Assembly (NCBI RefSeq): GCF_002876705.1
Contig: NZ_MDAG01000031.1
Span: forward strand, 8,829 to 72,828
Direction of reading: 5' to 3'
Length of the DNA stretch: 64,000 nt
Origin: Enterovibrio norvegicus_B
Lineage (GTDB): Bacteria > Pseudomonadota > Gammaproteobacteria > Enterobacterales > Vibrionaceae
Shown here: in pieces, positions 15,620 through 23,429 of the stretch
Layout of the letters: each line of letters begins with the position of its first letter
Numbering within the stretch: position 1 is the first letter of the stretch
The notes under the pieces: generated by a model
Databases searched by the model: none
What the model was told of the DNA's origin: nothing
Seen by the model: only the letters and a program-made list of their open reading frames with translations
Translations under genes and position numbers: made by a program

Positions 15620-18600
15620 ATGGCAAACCTTACCGATTCAAAAATCATCACCGCCAAAGGTAAAGCACTGCTGGCAACGCTGAACGCGAACGAACAACCG
15701 TTGGTGATCGACAAACTGATTTTCGCCAATGTGCCAAATCGCCCCGATTTACCGCAACCAGATGACGGCGTTCCCATTGAATTTATCGTGCATGAAAGCG
15801 CGATTGATAGCCGTGGCCGCTTGTCTGAAGACTCGGTGATTTATACCAGCACACTGGCAAGTCATGTTGGCCCATTCCATTTCAACTGGACGGGCGCGTA
15901 TTGCTCTGAGTTCGATGTATTGGTGACGATTGACCACCACGCACTCACACCAAAAACCGCCGACCAACCGGGCGTTGTTGGCAACACCATGGTGCGAAAC
16001 CTTGTGCTTGAGTACAAGGACATTGCCGAAATCACCAACATCACGGTGAACGCGGAATCATGGCAGTACAACGCCGAACCGCGCATGGTGAAGATGGACG
16101 ACGACAGCGCGAAGATGAACCGCGATTTGAATGGCAAAGATTGGTTTGTTGAAGACGGTTTTCTGGTAACGAAAGGCGCAACCGCGAACAGCTACAAAGT
16201 AGCGGCTGGCAGTGGCTACATTTCAGGCCGCCCCGTTGAAATGGAATTCGAGCGTTCGCTAAACATCACCGCCAAGCCAACATTCGTTTACCTCGACGGC
16301 TGGCGCGAAGGCACCCCAAGCGGCGCACAATACACCGAGTTTCAAATCGTCGTTTCCCCCGACGAACTCGACGACTACACCCAAACCCAAGGCAACCGAG
16401 AAGTGCCGCACTTTGTTTGTAAGATTGCAGAGGTGTTGGCAGATGGGACGGTGGTTGATTTGAGGCCGGATGATATCAAGGGTTGGACTGTTCAAACATG
16501 TTCATCAATTGTAAGCAATGTTCAACAGCTAAAAAAAACTAAAGGGTTAAAGCTGGGGCAACAGGTGGAGCTGTCAGGCTATTACGTTGAGGCAGATGGT
16601 GGTGGTGGTGCATTGATTTGGATGACGACCGCGCCGCATTCGGCCAATGATGCCACGGTTTTCGCAGCAGACGGTGGTTTTTGGGTTCGCCGAAAACTGA
16701 CTGTTACGCCAGAGCAAGCGGGTTGGCAACCAAATAAGAATGGTGCGGCACGTATTCGAGAATTGTTGATTGCCGGAGTTTCTTTTGCCAAGCCGAAGCA
16801 TCTGACCTCATTGCAAGGTCAAGCAGCACGTTGGGCTGCAGGGGAAAAGGCTCCGATTTGCTTCTTTGGTGACTCAACTACAGATGGTCGTATCACTACA
16901 ATTGACGGTGTGGCTTTAGCTTCTAAATGGAACATTGACCGCCTGATTGGAAATGAAGTGCCGGATGGGTTGGTTTATGATCATGACGATACTGAGGTGC
17001 CAAATGCGTATCCTAATGTCATGCAGCGCATATTGCGAGAATTCCACGGAAATGACTTGATCCGCGTTTACAACGCGGGATATCGAGGCAAGCAGGCGCA
17101 GGACGGTTGGGCGGTGAAAAATGTATATAATGCCGTGTATGGCAATTCTTCCTACTCTGATTTGGAGTGGATCGGAATCATGTTCGGACTGAATGACTCA
17201 CACAATCAAAGTGCTGGGCAGTTGGAGCGAAGAACCTACATCGAAAACCAGGCACTAATTCTTGATGCGTTTGCGCGTGGCGTGCAGCCAGCATTGATGT
17301 CATGTCCACCGAGCAATAACACCGCTGAAAGCGGTGATTACGGACAAAACCGTGAAGTCAGTGAGCTGATTGATCAGGTTAAGCGCCGTCTTGCTAATGA
17401 ATACGGTATCGAATTCATTGACATCAATCAGGCCATCAAACACTGGATTTATAACAACGGTGATAAGGTCTGTTTTGCGACCGCCTCAAGCGATGGCCTG
17501 CACCTCAATGACCTTGGTCACTTGAAAAAAGCTGAATTTCTATTCAAGACTGCACAACAGGAGAACGTGCCTACACTGCGAGAAGATCGGCATTGTTTCG
17601 ACGTTGTGCATTCAGCTGTGCGTTATGCACTGAGCAGAAATGACATCAGCTCCAGTGATCCTATTCGTGGCGCCAACAAGCTTTATCAGAATGGCGTGAT
17701 TTATGCTGATGATGCGCAAAAGGTCGCTGGCAAAAACGTGATTGACTTGTGGGTGTGGAACGAGCGCCGAGATCACTCACTTATTTACCGAGCATACAAG
17801 AGTTCATCTCAGAAATACCACAACGCTAACCGCGAAGATCTGCCACGTTTGTTGCTGGAAGCGCAGCTTTGTACCGCATCGGACTATCATAAAGAGACCA
17901 TTTTTGATGACGTCTCGCCGGATTGTGTGGGTGGCGCTTTGGGTGGGCGTGCTGACTTTCCGTGTTTTGTGGGTAAGCTGCGCTACGGACTTAACCGTAT
18001 ACGTATTACGCTGCCAAGTACTGTCGAAAACCTGTTTGTGCCAGACATTGTGGCCAATTACCTGGCGGTGGGATGGCTGGATTTTGTGGCAGATAGGCAG
18101 GAAAACCGTTTTCCTGTCATGCACTACAATCTGGGTTTTAATGTGCTGGATAAAGCGCATTGGCGTGATGTCGTGGCAGGTCGTGGCCGTGTTATTCATC
18201 CACCCATTGATGTAGGTGCACCGTCTGGCTATGTGCGGAATATTATCTCGCCGTCTTTGAAGGGATTTAACACATACTGCCTCAAGCGTACAGGTGACAC
18301 GGTCGAGTTTCGTTTTCAGGCTAACTTTCCAAAAGGTACAGGTGTAGTGTTGGCATGGAATAAAGGTGATGATTACATAGGTTATCCGCCTGAGTATGAC
18401 AAAGACAGCCTGTTTTCGTCAGCAGGTGTGTTTTTCTTTTACCTGAACACGAGTACTACACCATTAGTGCGCTTCGCTTTTTTAAACCCGTTAAATGAAG
18501 GTACACCGCCGCTACTTGAAACGGGCGTTGCGTTCTCCGAGATTCAGGGGAAAACGGTTATTGTGCGAATGACGTTACAGCGAGATCATACCCTGAAAGT

Positions 18601-18769
18601 GGCATTACTTCGCGCAGATTTCAGTCAGCTTTATGAAGGCGTCATCACGAACAAGGCGATTGTGGGTGAAATTGCTACGGCATATTGCGGCGGTTCATTT
18701 AGCGTCGGCAGTGATGCCGAAGATACTTTCGAACTGGAATTCTTACAGTTACGGGAGTTTTCGGAATAG
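15620..18769 (+). CDS. Tail fibre protein with SGNH/GDSL hydrolase domain
   Basis: This 1049-residue receptor-binding fibre begins with a conserved baseplate-anchoring DUF3751-type domain (about 1-160: MANLTDSKIITAKGKALLAT). An SGNH esterase domain follows at roughly 410-650: block I GDST with Ser419, Gly-containing GYRG, GLND with Asn, and DGLHLNDLGH with Asp625 and His628. C-terminal residues 660-1049 are beta-rich and unassigned. SGNH fibres remove O-acetyl or similar groups from surface polysaccharide. From about residue 283 base composition and codon use shift toward A+T, suggesting a swapped module. ATG 15620 follows GGGAAAAGAAC; the earlier ATG lacks a ribosome site. Confidence 0.9.
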   Translation: MANLTDSKIITAKGKALLATLNANEQPLVIDKLIFANVPNRPDLPQPDDGVPIEFIVHESAIDSRGRLSEDSVIYTSTLASHVGPFHFNWTGAYCSEFDVLVTIDHHALTPKTADQPGVVGNTMVRNLVLEYKDIAEITNITVNAESWQYNAEPRMVKMDDDSAKMNRDLNGKDWFVEDGFLVTKGATANSYKVAAGSGYISGRPVEMEFERSLNITAKPTFVYLDGWREGTPSGAQYTEFQIVVSPDELDDYTQTQGNREVPHFVCKIAEVLADGTVVDLRPDDIKGWTVQTCSSIVSNVQQLKKTKGLKLGQQVELSGYYVEADGGGGALIWMTTAPHSANDATVFAADGGFWVRRKLTVTPEQAGWQPNKNGAARIRELLIAGVSFAKPKHLTSLQGQAARWAAGEKAPICFFGDSTTDGRITTIDGVALASKWNIDRLIGNEVPDGLVYDHDDTEVPNAYPNVMQRILREFHGNDLIRVYNAGYRGKQAQDGWAVKNVYNAVYGNSSYSDLEWIGIMFGLNDSHNQSAGQLERRTYIENQALILDAFARGVQPALMSCPPSNNTAESGDYGQNREVSELIDQVKRRLANEYGIEFIDINQAIKHWIYNNGDKVCFATASSDGLHLNDLGHLKKAEFLFKTAQQENVPTLREDRHCFDVVHSAVRYALSRNDISSSDPIRGANKLYQNGVIYADDAQKVAGKNVIDLWVWNERRDHSLIYRAYKSSSQKYHNANREDLPRLLLEAQLCTASDYHKETIFDDVSPDCVGGALGGRADFPCFVGKLRYGLNRIRITLPSTVENLFVPDIVANYLAVGWLDFVADRQENRFPVMHYNLGFNVLDKAHWRDVVAGRGRVIHPPIDVGAPSGYVRNIISPSLKGFNTYCLKRTGDTVEFRFQANFPKGTGVVLAWNKGDDYIGYPPEYDKDSLFSSAGVFFFYLNTSTTPLVRFAFLNPLNEGTPPLLETGVAFSEIQGKTVIVRMTLQRDHTLKVALLRADFSQLYEGVITNKAIVGEIATAYCGGSFSVGSDAEDTFELEFLQLREFSE

Positions 18770-18770
18770 A

Positions 18771-19310
18771 ATGCTAACCCTATCCGCCACTAGAATTCCG
18801 CTGAAAGGCTTAAAGGTCACAGCACGTCAGCAACTCGCCGGACAAGACATGTCCGGCAGTTCTGCCGCCACCGACCAAGCCGAAACGGGCGACAAAGCCA
18901 AGGTGCTTGCCATCACAGGCACCTTACCCTTTGACCAAGCGCCAGAGCTAAACCGCATCTACACCATGGCAGGCGAAAAAGAAAAAGGCGCACGCAAGGT
19001 GTATCGCATCAACAACCACACCGCCGAAGCGCTCAAAATCAGCCAAGTGAAATTCCAAGGCAGCATCAACGCACAAGAAGACGCGCAGTTGCGCCAATGG
19101 CTGATCACCTTCGAATTGGTTGAACACCTGAGCGTGGCCGAGCGAGCAGAGAAGCGAGAACCCGCCAAACCTGCCGCCCAGCAAAAAGCCAGCGGCGTGG
19201 AAACACCCACCGCACCGCCAACCGCCTCTGACGACGTTCCGCCCGAAACCGAAGTGGAACTGACAGGCGTAATGGCGTACTTGAAACAATTAGATGACGC
19301 ACTCGCATGA
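18771..19310 (+). CDS. Baseplate/tail adaptor protein, HP1/K139 type
   Basis: The 179-residue protein starts 1 bp after the fibre stop. Residues 1-125 are beta/alpha mixed (KVLAITGTLPFDQAPELNRIY, ARKVYRINNHTAEALKIS); residues 130-165 form a Pro/Ala/Glu-rich linker. It sits just before the hub gene (gpD-like), where P2 keeps gpU and gpX, so a tail-terminator or hub-adaptor role is inferred. It returns to the base composition of the rest of the late region. Confidence 0.65.
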   Translation: MLTLSATRIPLKGLKVTARQQLAGQDMSGSSAATDQAETGDKAKVLAITGTLPFDQAPELNRIYTMAGEKEKGARKVYRINNHTAEALKISQVKFQGSINAQEDAQLRQWLITFELVEHLSVAERAEKREPAKPAAQQKASGVETPTAPPTASDDVPPETEVELTGVMAYLKQLDDALA

Positions 19311-19984
19311 AGTTCAATATTCAGTTTTATATCGGCAACCAACTACAACACGTCAGCGCTCACACGCTGGCGTTTTCCGAGAACGCACCGGGGCGAGCAC
19401 AACTCACCATCAAAGGCGATGCTGAACCCAATCAATTAGTGGCCGTCGAGTTGGGCTGGGGCGATGCACTGCGCCGCGTATTCACAGGCTACATCGAACG
19501 CGTATCACCCGCCGCAAACGGATTTGTTACCGTGTTTTGCCGTGAAACTGCAGCCGTCTTGTATCACCCAATCAGCGTAGTAATGCGCCACCCAACATTG
19601 ATGCAGATACTCAGCAACATCACCCAACAAACGGGCCTGCAATTCGTGGTACCAGATAAGGCATACACCAAAAGCGCGATCCCCTGTTTCTACTCCGTAG
19701 GCAACGGGTACCGCCTGTTAGACGAACTCGGCCCCGCGTTCGGGATTCACGATTACATGTGGCAACAACAAGGCGACGGCAAAATATACGTGGGAAGCTG
19801 GGCCGATAGCTACTGGGCAGACAAACCCGTTTCCGTGCCTGCCAACATAACCAACCCGCACCAATCACAACGCACCGTTACCGTGCCATGCTCCCCGCAT
19901 TTCAAGCCGGGTGTTTTAGTCAATGGCCGCAGGCTGGCAACCGTCGAACACAAAGGAACAGAGAGCGTGATCTCATGGACGTAA
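19307..19984 (+). CDS. Tail hub protein (P2 gpD-like)
   Basis: This 225-residue protein resembles gpD/gp27-type hub proteins: an N-terminal beta domain (MKFNIQFYIGNQLQHVSAHT), the ELGWGDALRRVFTGYIERV strand pair and a central TLMQILSNITQQTGLQF segment. It is shorter than P2 gpD (387). The hub caps the tube and carries the spike encoded next. Its start overlaps the previous TGA (ATGA) and its end overlaps the spike gene by 10 bp. Confidence 0.8.
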   Translation: MKFNIQFYIGNQLQHVSAHTLAFSENAPGRAQLTIKGDAEPNQLVAVELGWGDALRRVFTGYIERVSPAANGFVTVFCRETAAVLYHPISVVMRHPTLMQILSNITQQTGLQFVVPDKAYTKSAIPCFYSVGNGYRLLDELGPAFGIHDYMWQQQGDGKIYVGSWADSYWADKPVSVPANITNPHQSQRTVTVPCSPHFKPGVLVNGRRLATVEHKGTESVISWT

Positions 19985-20670
19985 AAACAATCAAACGCAT
20001 CGTGCTGCGCCTGTTCCCAGAGCTCACAGGCGATTGGCATTTGCCGCACCTCGCCAAAGTCGTCGCCCTGCCAGAACTGCCAGCAGGCGGAGAACTGAGC
20101 GAACGCTTTTACCCGCATTACGCTGCAGACATTCACCTGCTAGACGGCAACATGGTCGAAAGAAAAGACGTGCCGGTCTTTCAAGCAGTACCACTGCCAG
20201 TGCCTGGTATTGGCGAACACGCGGGAAGGCTCGAACCGCCCGCCATTGGCGCAATCGTCGAAGTCGCCTTTGTGCGCGGCCAACCAGACAAGCCATTCAT
20301 TCGCACCGTGCTTGGCCTCGGCTTCAAGCTGCCCGCCATCAACGCAGGCGAAAGCCGATACCAACACCGCGAAGGCGTTTACCAACTGGTTGACGACAAA
20401 GGGAACTTCGAGCGCAAGACAGACCAAGCCGACACACTCGAATGCCTACAGCAAAAAATCAAAGTGCTCGAGAACCGAGTGGCAGAAATCGCAGGCAACC
20501 ACACCGAAACCGTGGGCAAGACCAAAGCAACCACCGCCAAGAAAATCACCGAAGACGCAAGCATCATCATGATGAACGGCGGCACAGGTGTGATCACCAA
20601 AGAGTGCATTTGTCACTTCACCGGATTACCACACGGCGACGGTTCATCAACAGTAACGGCGGGCAAGTAA
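19975..20670 (+). CDS. Baseplate spike protein (P2 gpV-like)
   Basis: A 231-residue spike candidate. The N-terminal half shows the OB-fold pattern of gpV/gp5 (PPAIGAIVEVAFVRGQPDKPFIRTVLG). A helical linker (around 150-190) leads to a C-terminus with GLPHGDGSSTV, which recalls the start of a PAAR-like tip. ATG 19975 is chosen; the open frame to 19888 lies in the hub gene. gpV-type trimers pierce the outer membrane on tail contraction. Confidence 0.83.
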   Translation: MDVKTIKRIVLRLFPELTGDWHLPHLAKVVALPELPAGGELSERFYPHYAADIHLLDGNMVERKDVPVFQAVPLPVPGIGEHAGRLEPPAIGAIVEVAFVRGQPDKPFIRTVLGLGFKLPAINAGESRYQHREGVYQLVDDKGNFERKTDQADTLECLQQKIKVLENRVAEIAGNHTETVGKTKATTAKKITEDASIIMMNGGTGVITKECICHFTGLPHGDGSSTVTAGK

Positions 20671-20867
20671 TGGCACTCAGCAAAAGCAGCTTGAAAGGAA
20701 AGATAATCACTGAACTAAAAGGCCAAGGCTTCACCACGGAAGGCGAACACGCATTCGTTGCCAAGATGGCAGAAGCCATCGCCAACGCCGTGGTTGATGA
20801 AATCACCAACAACGCAAAAGCCGCAGTATCAAGCGGAAGCAGCGCAGGCAACTGGCCGATCACCTAA
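20670..20867 (+). CDS. Small phage protein at end of late operon
   Basis: A 65-residue protein begins at ATG 20670, overlapping the spike TAA by one base. It is helical and Ala-rich (AFVAKMAEAIANAVVDEITNNAKAAV) with no cysteine or membrane segment. Homologues of this type sit after the spike in HP1/K139-like phages, function unknown. It is the last gene before the terminator at 20902. Confidence 0.7.
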   Translation: MALSKSSLKGKIITELKGQGFTTEGEHAFVAKMAEAIANAVVDEITNNAKAAVSSGSSAGNWPIT

Positions 20868-20901
20868 CCGCAAAACACCCACGTAAAACAAGCCACCTAA
20901 G

Positions 20902-20927
20902 CGCCCCACCACGGGGCGTTTTCTTTT
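20902..20927 (+). terminator. Rho-independent terminator of the late operon
   Basis: A 6-bp GC stem CGCCCC/GGGGCG with loop ACCAC is followed by TTTTCTTTT. It lies 34 bp after the last late gene. Confidence 0.85.
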
Positions 20928-21430
20928 GCCTACGCCACGCATCCACAACAAACACGAACGAACCACCACGCGCCAGAAAAGCGCCACGTAATGCGCACAC
21001 GTGAACGTCTACGCCACGTAAACCGTACTCCTCCTCCCCTCCCGCGGCGTTCGCGATCTCATTTTTTTTTCAGTTTTCGGTTACGCAAAAAAATACCGCC
21101 AACCCGCACGGCTGCTGGGGCTTTGGCAATGATCAGGAATTTCAATAAATGCGCTTTTTTTCACTGTTTTTCAGTTTTAACGATCACCAAAAGCTAACCG
21201 CCAAAAACCTAAGTGATTGATATTAAATAAATCAGCGCATTTCACGTCATGAAATCCCACGATCACATGATCAGATAAACGATCAGCAAGCCAAGCGACG
21301 AACCCGTGCCAGCACTGGTGCCAACAGCAAAAACTACACAAAAACAAAATTGCAAAAAATGAAAGGCTGAAAAAGCCGCCAAGATGAGCGAAAGTAAAAA
21401 GCAGCGACTCACGTAAAACAGGTTCACGCC
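20928..21430. other. Non-coding phage end, candidate cos region with direct repeats
   Basis: No convincing gene lies in these 500 bp. The 10-mer CGCCACGTAA occurs at 20982-20991 and 21012-21021, with a third partial copy CGCCACGC at 20933-20940. They are followed by a GC-rich pyrimidine tract with CCCGCGGCGTTCGCG (about 21030-21056) and a run of ten T. In HP1 the cohesive end site lies between the last late gene and attP/int, so this stretch is the expected place for cos, with the repeats as possible terminase sites. This is positional inference. Confidence 0.4.
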
Positions 21431-21697
21431 ATGCAAAAAGAGAAGACCATCACCGCCACCTTGGTGGAATTTACCTGCGATTGTGGGCAAGGCGTTTACC
21501 GTGTAGACCAGAACGCCAAAATCATTCACACCAACCCAAAACAATGGCAGCACATCTGCACCCACTGCCAAAAAGAAGTGATGCTGGCGTTCCCATTCCC
21601 GATCATCAAACACCGGGGTGAAGAATTCGTGTTAGCAAAGCACGTGCGGTTTGAAGGGAATGTGTATTTGCGAGGGGAACCAAACGAGGGGAACTGA
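21431..21697 (+). CDS. Zinc-ribbon protein at prophage right end
   Basis: An 88-residue protein with one C4 ribbon: Cys16-x-Cys18 and Cys43-x2-Cys46. It is otherwise unrecognised. It lies between the candidate cos region and the dusA attachment site, so it is probably a phage accessory (moron) gene outside the late operon. ATG 21431 has an AGG 8 nt upstream. Confidence 0.65.
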   Translation: MQKEKTITATLVEFTCDCGQGVYRVDQNAKIIHTNPKQWQHICTHCQKEVMLAFPFPIIKHRGEEFVLAKHVRFEGNVYLRGEPNEGN

Positions 21698-21707
21698 GGG
21701 GTACCAT

Positions 21708-21734
21708 AAAAAAGGGGATCTCCTATAGACCCCC
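21708..21734 (-). terminator. Leftward rho-independent terminator next to attR
   Basis: Read on the minus strand, GGGGTCT pairs with AGA-T-CCCC (one bulged T) around loop ATAGG, followed by six T (21713-21708). It would stop leftward transcription entering the prophage from the dusA promoter. Confidence 0.65.
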
Positions 21735-21757
21735 TCAAATAATTAAACCACTGATTT

Positions 21758-21877
21758 TTATAAAGTGTGAATCCAATCCAGCATCGGCGCAATGGAGAAA
21801 CGGGCTGACGGGTAAGACAAACCCTCAGACACGCCGCCTGATAGTGGGTTTTGGATGTCAGTGGTTTCGTTAAGCAT
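21758..21877 (-). pseudogene. dusA: 5' fragment of dusA split by prophage integration
   Basis: The minus strand encodes a 39-residue reading frame beginning behind a GAGG site. Residues 22-35, YPSARFSIAPMLDW, match the conserved N-terminus of tRNA-dihydrouridine synthase A (consensus RFSVAPMLDWTDRHCR). Four unrelated residues and a stop follow, so the match ends abruptly inside the conserved motif. dusA is a known prophage insertion site, and dusA normally lies close to zur, as here. The remaining gene, perhaps restarted by phage DNA, should lie left of the window. Confidence 0.85.
21770..21790. other. Right attachment site (attR) within dusA
   Basis: The dusA match breaks off after the codons for APMLDW, whose bases lie at about 21773-21790. 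Integration into the 5' end of dusA commonly uses this conserved segment. The exact core cannot be defined without the left junction. Confidence 0.6.
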
Positions 21878-21909
21878 GGATCGACCTCGTTGCACTCTGT
21901 AACGGCAAA

Positions 21910-21928
21910 GTGCTGCGAAAAGCAGCAC
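21910..21928. other. Hairpin upstream of dusA fragment
   Basis: A perfect 7-bp stem GTGCTGC/GCAGCAC with loop GAAAA lies 33 bp before the dusA start, within its probable 5' leader. There is no clear T-run on either side, so it is a leader structure or the remnant of a terminator. Confidence 0.4.
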
Positions 21929-22020
21929 CTAATAAAAGAGAGCGGATTCTACCTCAAGTCATGCCAATGCCCAAGTCGCGAACGCGTTCACCTCAAGGTA
22001 TTCATCATCAATAGGATGCA

Positions 22021-22051
22021 AAAAAGGCACGGTATGATGCAGTGCCTTTTA
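22021..22051 (-). terminator. Terminator for the cytochrome-like ORF
   Basis: AAAGGCAC pairs with GTGCCTTT around an 11-nt loop; on the minus strand it is followed by six T. It lies 25 bp after the stop of the leftward ORF at 22076. Confidence 0.7.
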
Positions 22052-22075
22052 TTAATCAATAAGTTCACTTTCAAC

Positions 22076-22543
22076 TTACTCAGGACACCCTTCCAATTTA
22101 TAGATGGTATGCCCCTTCTGGTTAAGCGCTTCATCATATTGTGGGAGGTCTGCTGTGGTGTGGCAAAACGCACAGTTGCCAAATTTGACCATGGCGTCAG
22201 CCTCACCAATGTCTGTCAGCCATGCTTTGGCATATTTCACCGCAAGCTCATCGTCTTTTATGCGCATCAACACATTGGCGTTATCGCCGTCGCGGTTTTC
22301 GTCGTAACGCGGCGTATCATCAAAATCAGGGTGGGCAGTGACCGCTAACGCGACGATGCCTTTGTCTTTATCAAACCCAATGTCCGCAGAGTTAAGCGCC
22401 GTTGGCCATACGTAGCTATACACTTCTGAGCCAGCCAATTGACCAACGGAAGTAGGCTTTTCTTTTCCTGCCTTGCCAAAAAAGCCGTTCCTCCTGTTTC
22501 GTTTAAACAAGGTTTGGAGAAAATGGGCGACGGAAATGCACAA
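22076..22543 (-). CDS. Cytochrome c-like protein, probably 5'-truncated
   Basis: The open frame shows one CxxCH haem-binding motif (GNCAFCHTTADLPQYD) about 30 residues from its end. Protein-like sequence begins near GKAGKEKPTSVGQLAG and continues for some 125 residues. No signal peptide is present. The only in-frame start candidates upstream (TTG 22543) lie inside the divergent gene at 22523, and an AGGAGG near 22480 is not followed by an in-frame start. A c-type cytochrome needs export, so this looks like a gene that lost its 5' end. Confidence 0.45.
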   Translation of the reverse strand: MCISVAHFLQTLFKRNRRNGFFGKAGKEKPTSVGQLAGSEVYSYVWPTALNSADIGFDKDKGIVALAVTAHPDFDDTPRYDENRDGDNANVLMRIKDDELAVKYAKAWLTDIGEADAMVKFGNCAFCHTTADLPQYDEALNQKGHTIYKLEGCPE

Positions 22544-22735
22544 TTAAAAACGCAGTTGGAAACCTTATTGAGAGACATACAACGCAGCACACAATCGGCC
22601 AACTTTGGTTTGTGCAAAACATGCAAATTCCACACGCCGATGTCTGATGAGCATTTTTATTGCGCGTTGACGAAAGAAACATTAGTGAAAGATTTCGGCA
22701 CGTTAATTTGCCGCGAGCACATCGACACTCACTAA
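22523..22735 (+). CDS. Small cysteine-rich protein resembling a MarR-type C-terminal zinc domain
   Basis: A 70-residue protein starting at ATG 22523 behind GGAGAAA. It has an N-terminal helix (QLKTQLETLLRDIQRST) and the pattern C31-x2-C34, then C47, then C63 with REH. Similar CKTC/YCxL/ICREH blocks occur at the C-terminus of some MarR-family regulators; here there is no winged-helix part. Function unknown. Confidence 0.6.
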   Translation: MGDGNAQLKTQLETLLRDIQRSTQSANFGLCKTCKFHTPMSDEHFYCALTKETLVKDFGTLICREHIDTH

Positions 22736-22953
22736 AATGCTTATAAACAATGCATTAGCGTGATTTTGATTTACCTTTCACCTCTATTGATTGTCATTAA
22801 ATAGAAAAAACCACCAACTTCACGTGCTAGAACGCATTTCTACCGATTTCTATCATCTACAATGATGAAATATAAACCCTCATCACGGCCTTGCGGGTGC
22901 GCGTTTTGTTTGCTGTGATAGAATGAAGCCTTCAGCCTGATTCTTGAGGTCTT

Positions 22954-23403
22954 ATGACCAATATTGCACAGCTAATTACCCGCGCTCAGGTTTTATGCGA
23001 AGAGCGAGGCGTGCGCCTGACTAGTCAGCGTGAACGGGTATATGAAATTATCGTTCAGAGTAAACGAGCCATTAGTGCTTACGATTTGCTGGATGTATTA
23101 CGAGAAACAGAGCCTCAAGCAAAACCACCTACGGTTTACAGAGCGCTCGATTTTTTGCTTTCTCAGGGGTTTGTGCACAAAGTAGAGTCTACGAATAGCT
23201 TTATCGCTTGCTGCTTACCCGGCCATGCGCAACACTGTTCACAATTACTGATTTGCGATTCGTGCGGTGCGGTGGAAGAGTGTCATGCTGATTCTTTGTC
23301 TACAGCGCTGCAAGAGAAAGCAAGTCAGGCTGGTTTTGCAGTGAGTCATCACGTTGTAGAAACACATGGAACCTGTGGATCTTGTCAGGTAGCGAAACAT
23401 TAG
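22954..23403 (+). CDS. zur: Zinc uptake regulator Zur (Fur family)
   Basis: Zur represses zinc import genes when zinc-loaded. The 149 residues contain a winged helix (about 20-85) with the Zur-type PPTVYRALDFLLSQGFVHKVES and NSFIAC motifs. The structural zinc site is C101-x2-C104 and C141-x2-C144, and a regulatory His/Cys set lies around HAQHC. ATG 22954 follows a GAGG. Closeness to dusA agrees with its place in other gammaproteobacteria. Confidence 0.92.
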   Translation: MTNIAQLITRAQVLCEERGVRLTSQRERVYEIIVQSKRAISAYDLLDVLRETEPQAKPPTVYRALDFLLSQGFVHKVESTNSFIACCLPGHAQHCSQLLICDSCGAVEECHADSLSTALQEKASQAGFAVSHHVVETHGTCGSCQVAKH

Positions 23404-23429
23404 TTGCATTAGGACGGTAAACGAACATT

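Larger units (their letters stand above)
1..21790. mobile_element. P2-like prophage, HP1/K139 type, late region and right end
   Basis: A near-complete P2-family late region runs from an Ogr/Delta-like activator through portal, terminase, capsid, tail, lysis and baseplate genes to a spike protein. The gene set (DUF2586 sheath, DUF2597 tube, DUF2590, TraR-like zinc finger, 3TM holin) is that of HP1/K139-like phages rather than P2 itself. No integrase, repressor or complete replication gene is present, so the prophage continues left of the window. Its right end lies inside a 5' fragment of dusA near 21770-21790. All late genes seen are open, so the structural part looks intact. Confidence 0.93.

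Noticed and set aside
20991..21197. 68-residue rightward ORF in the phage right end
   Set aside because: Its composition is Arg- and Pro-rich with Phe runs from the T tract, it lacks a ribosome site, and it covers the candidate cos region.
22345..22635. Leftward 96-residue ORF overlapping the cytochrome-like frame
   Set aside because: It is a shadow of the rightward gene at 22523 and the cytochrome-like ORF; no protein-like pattern or start signal.
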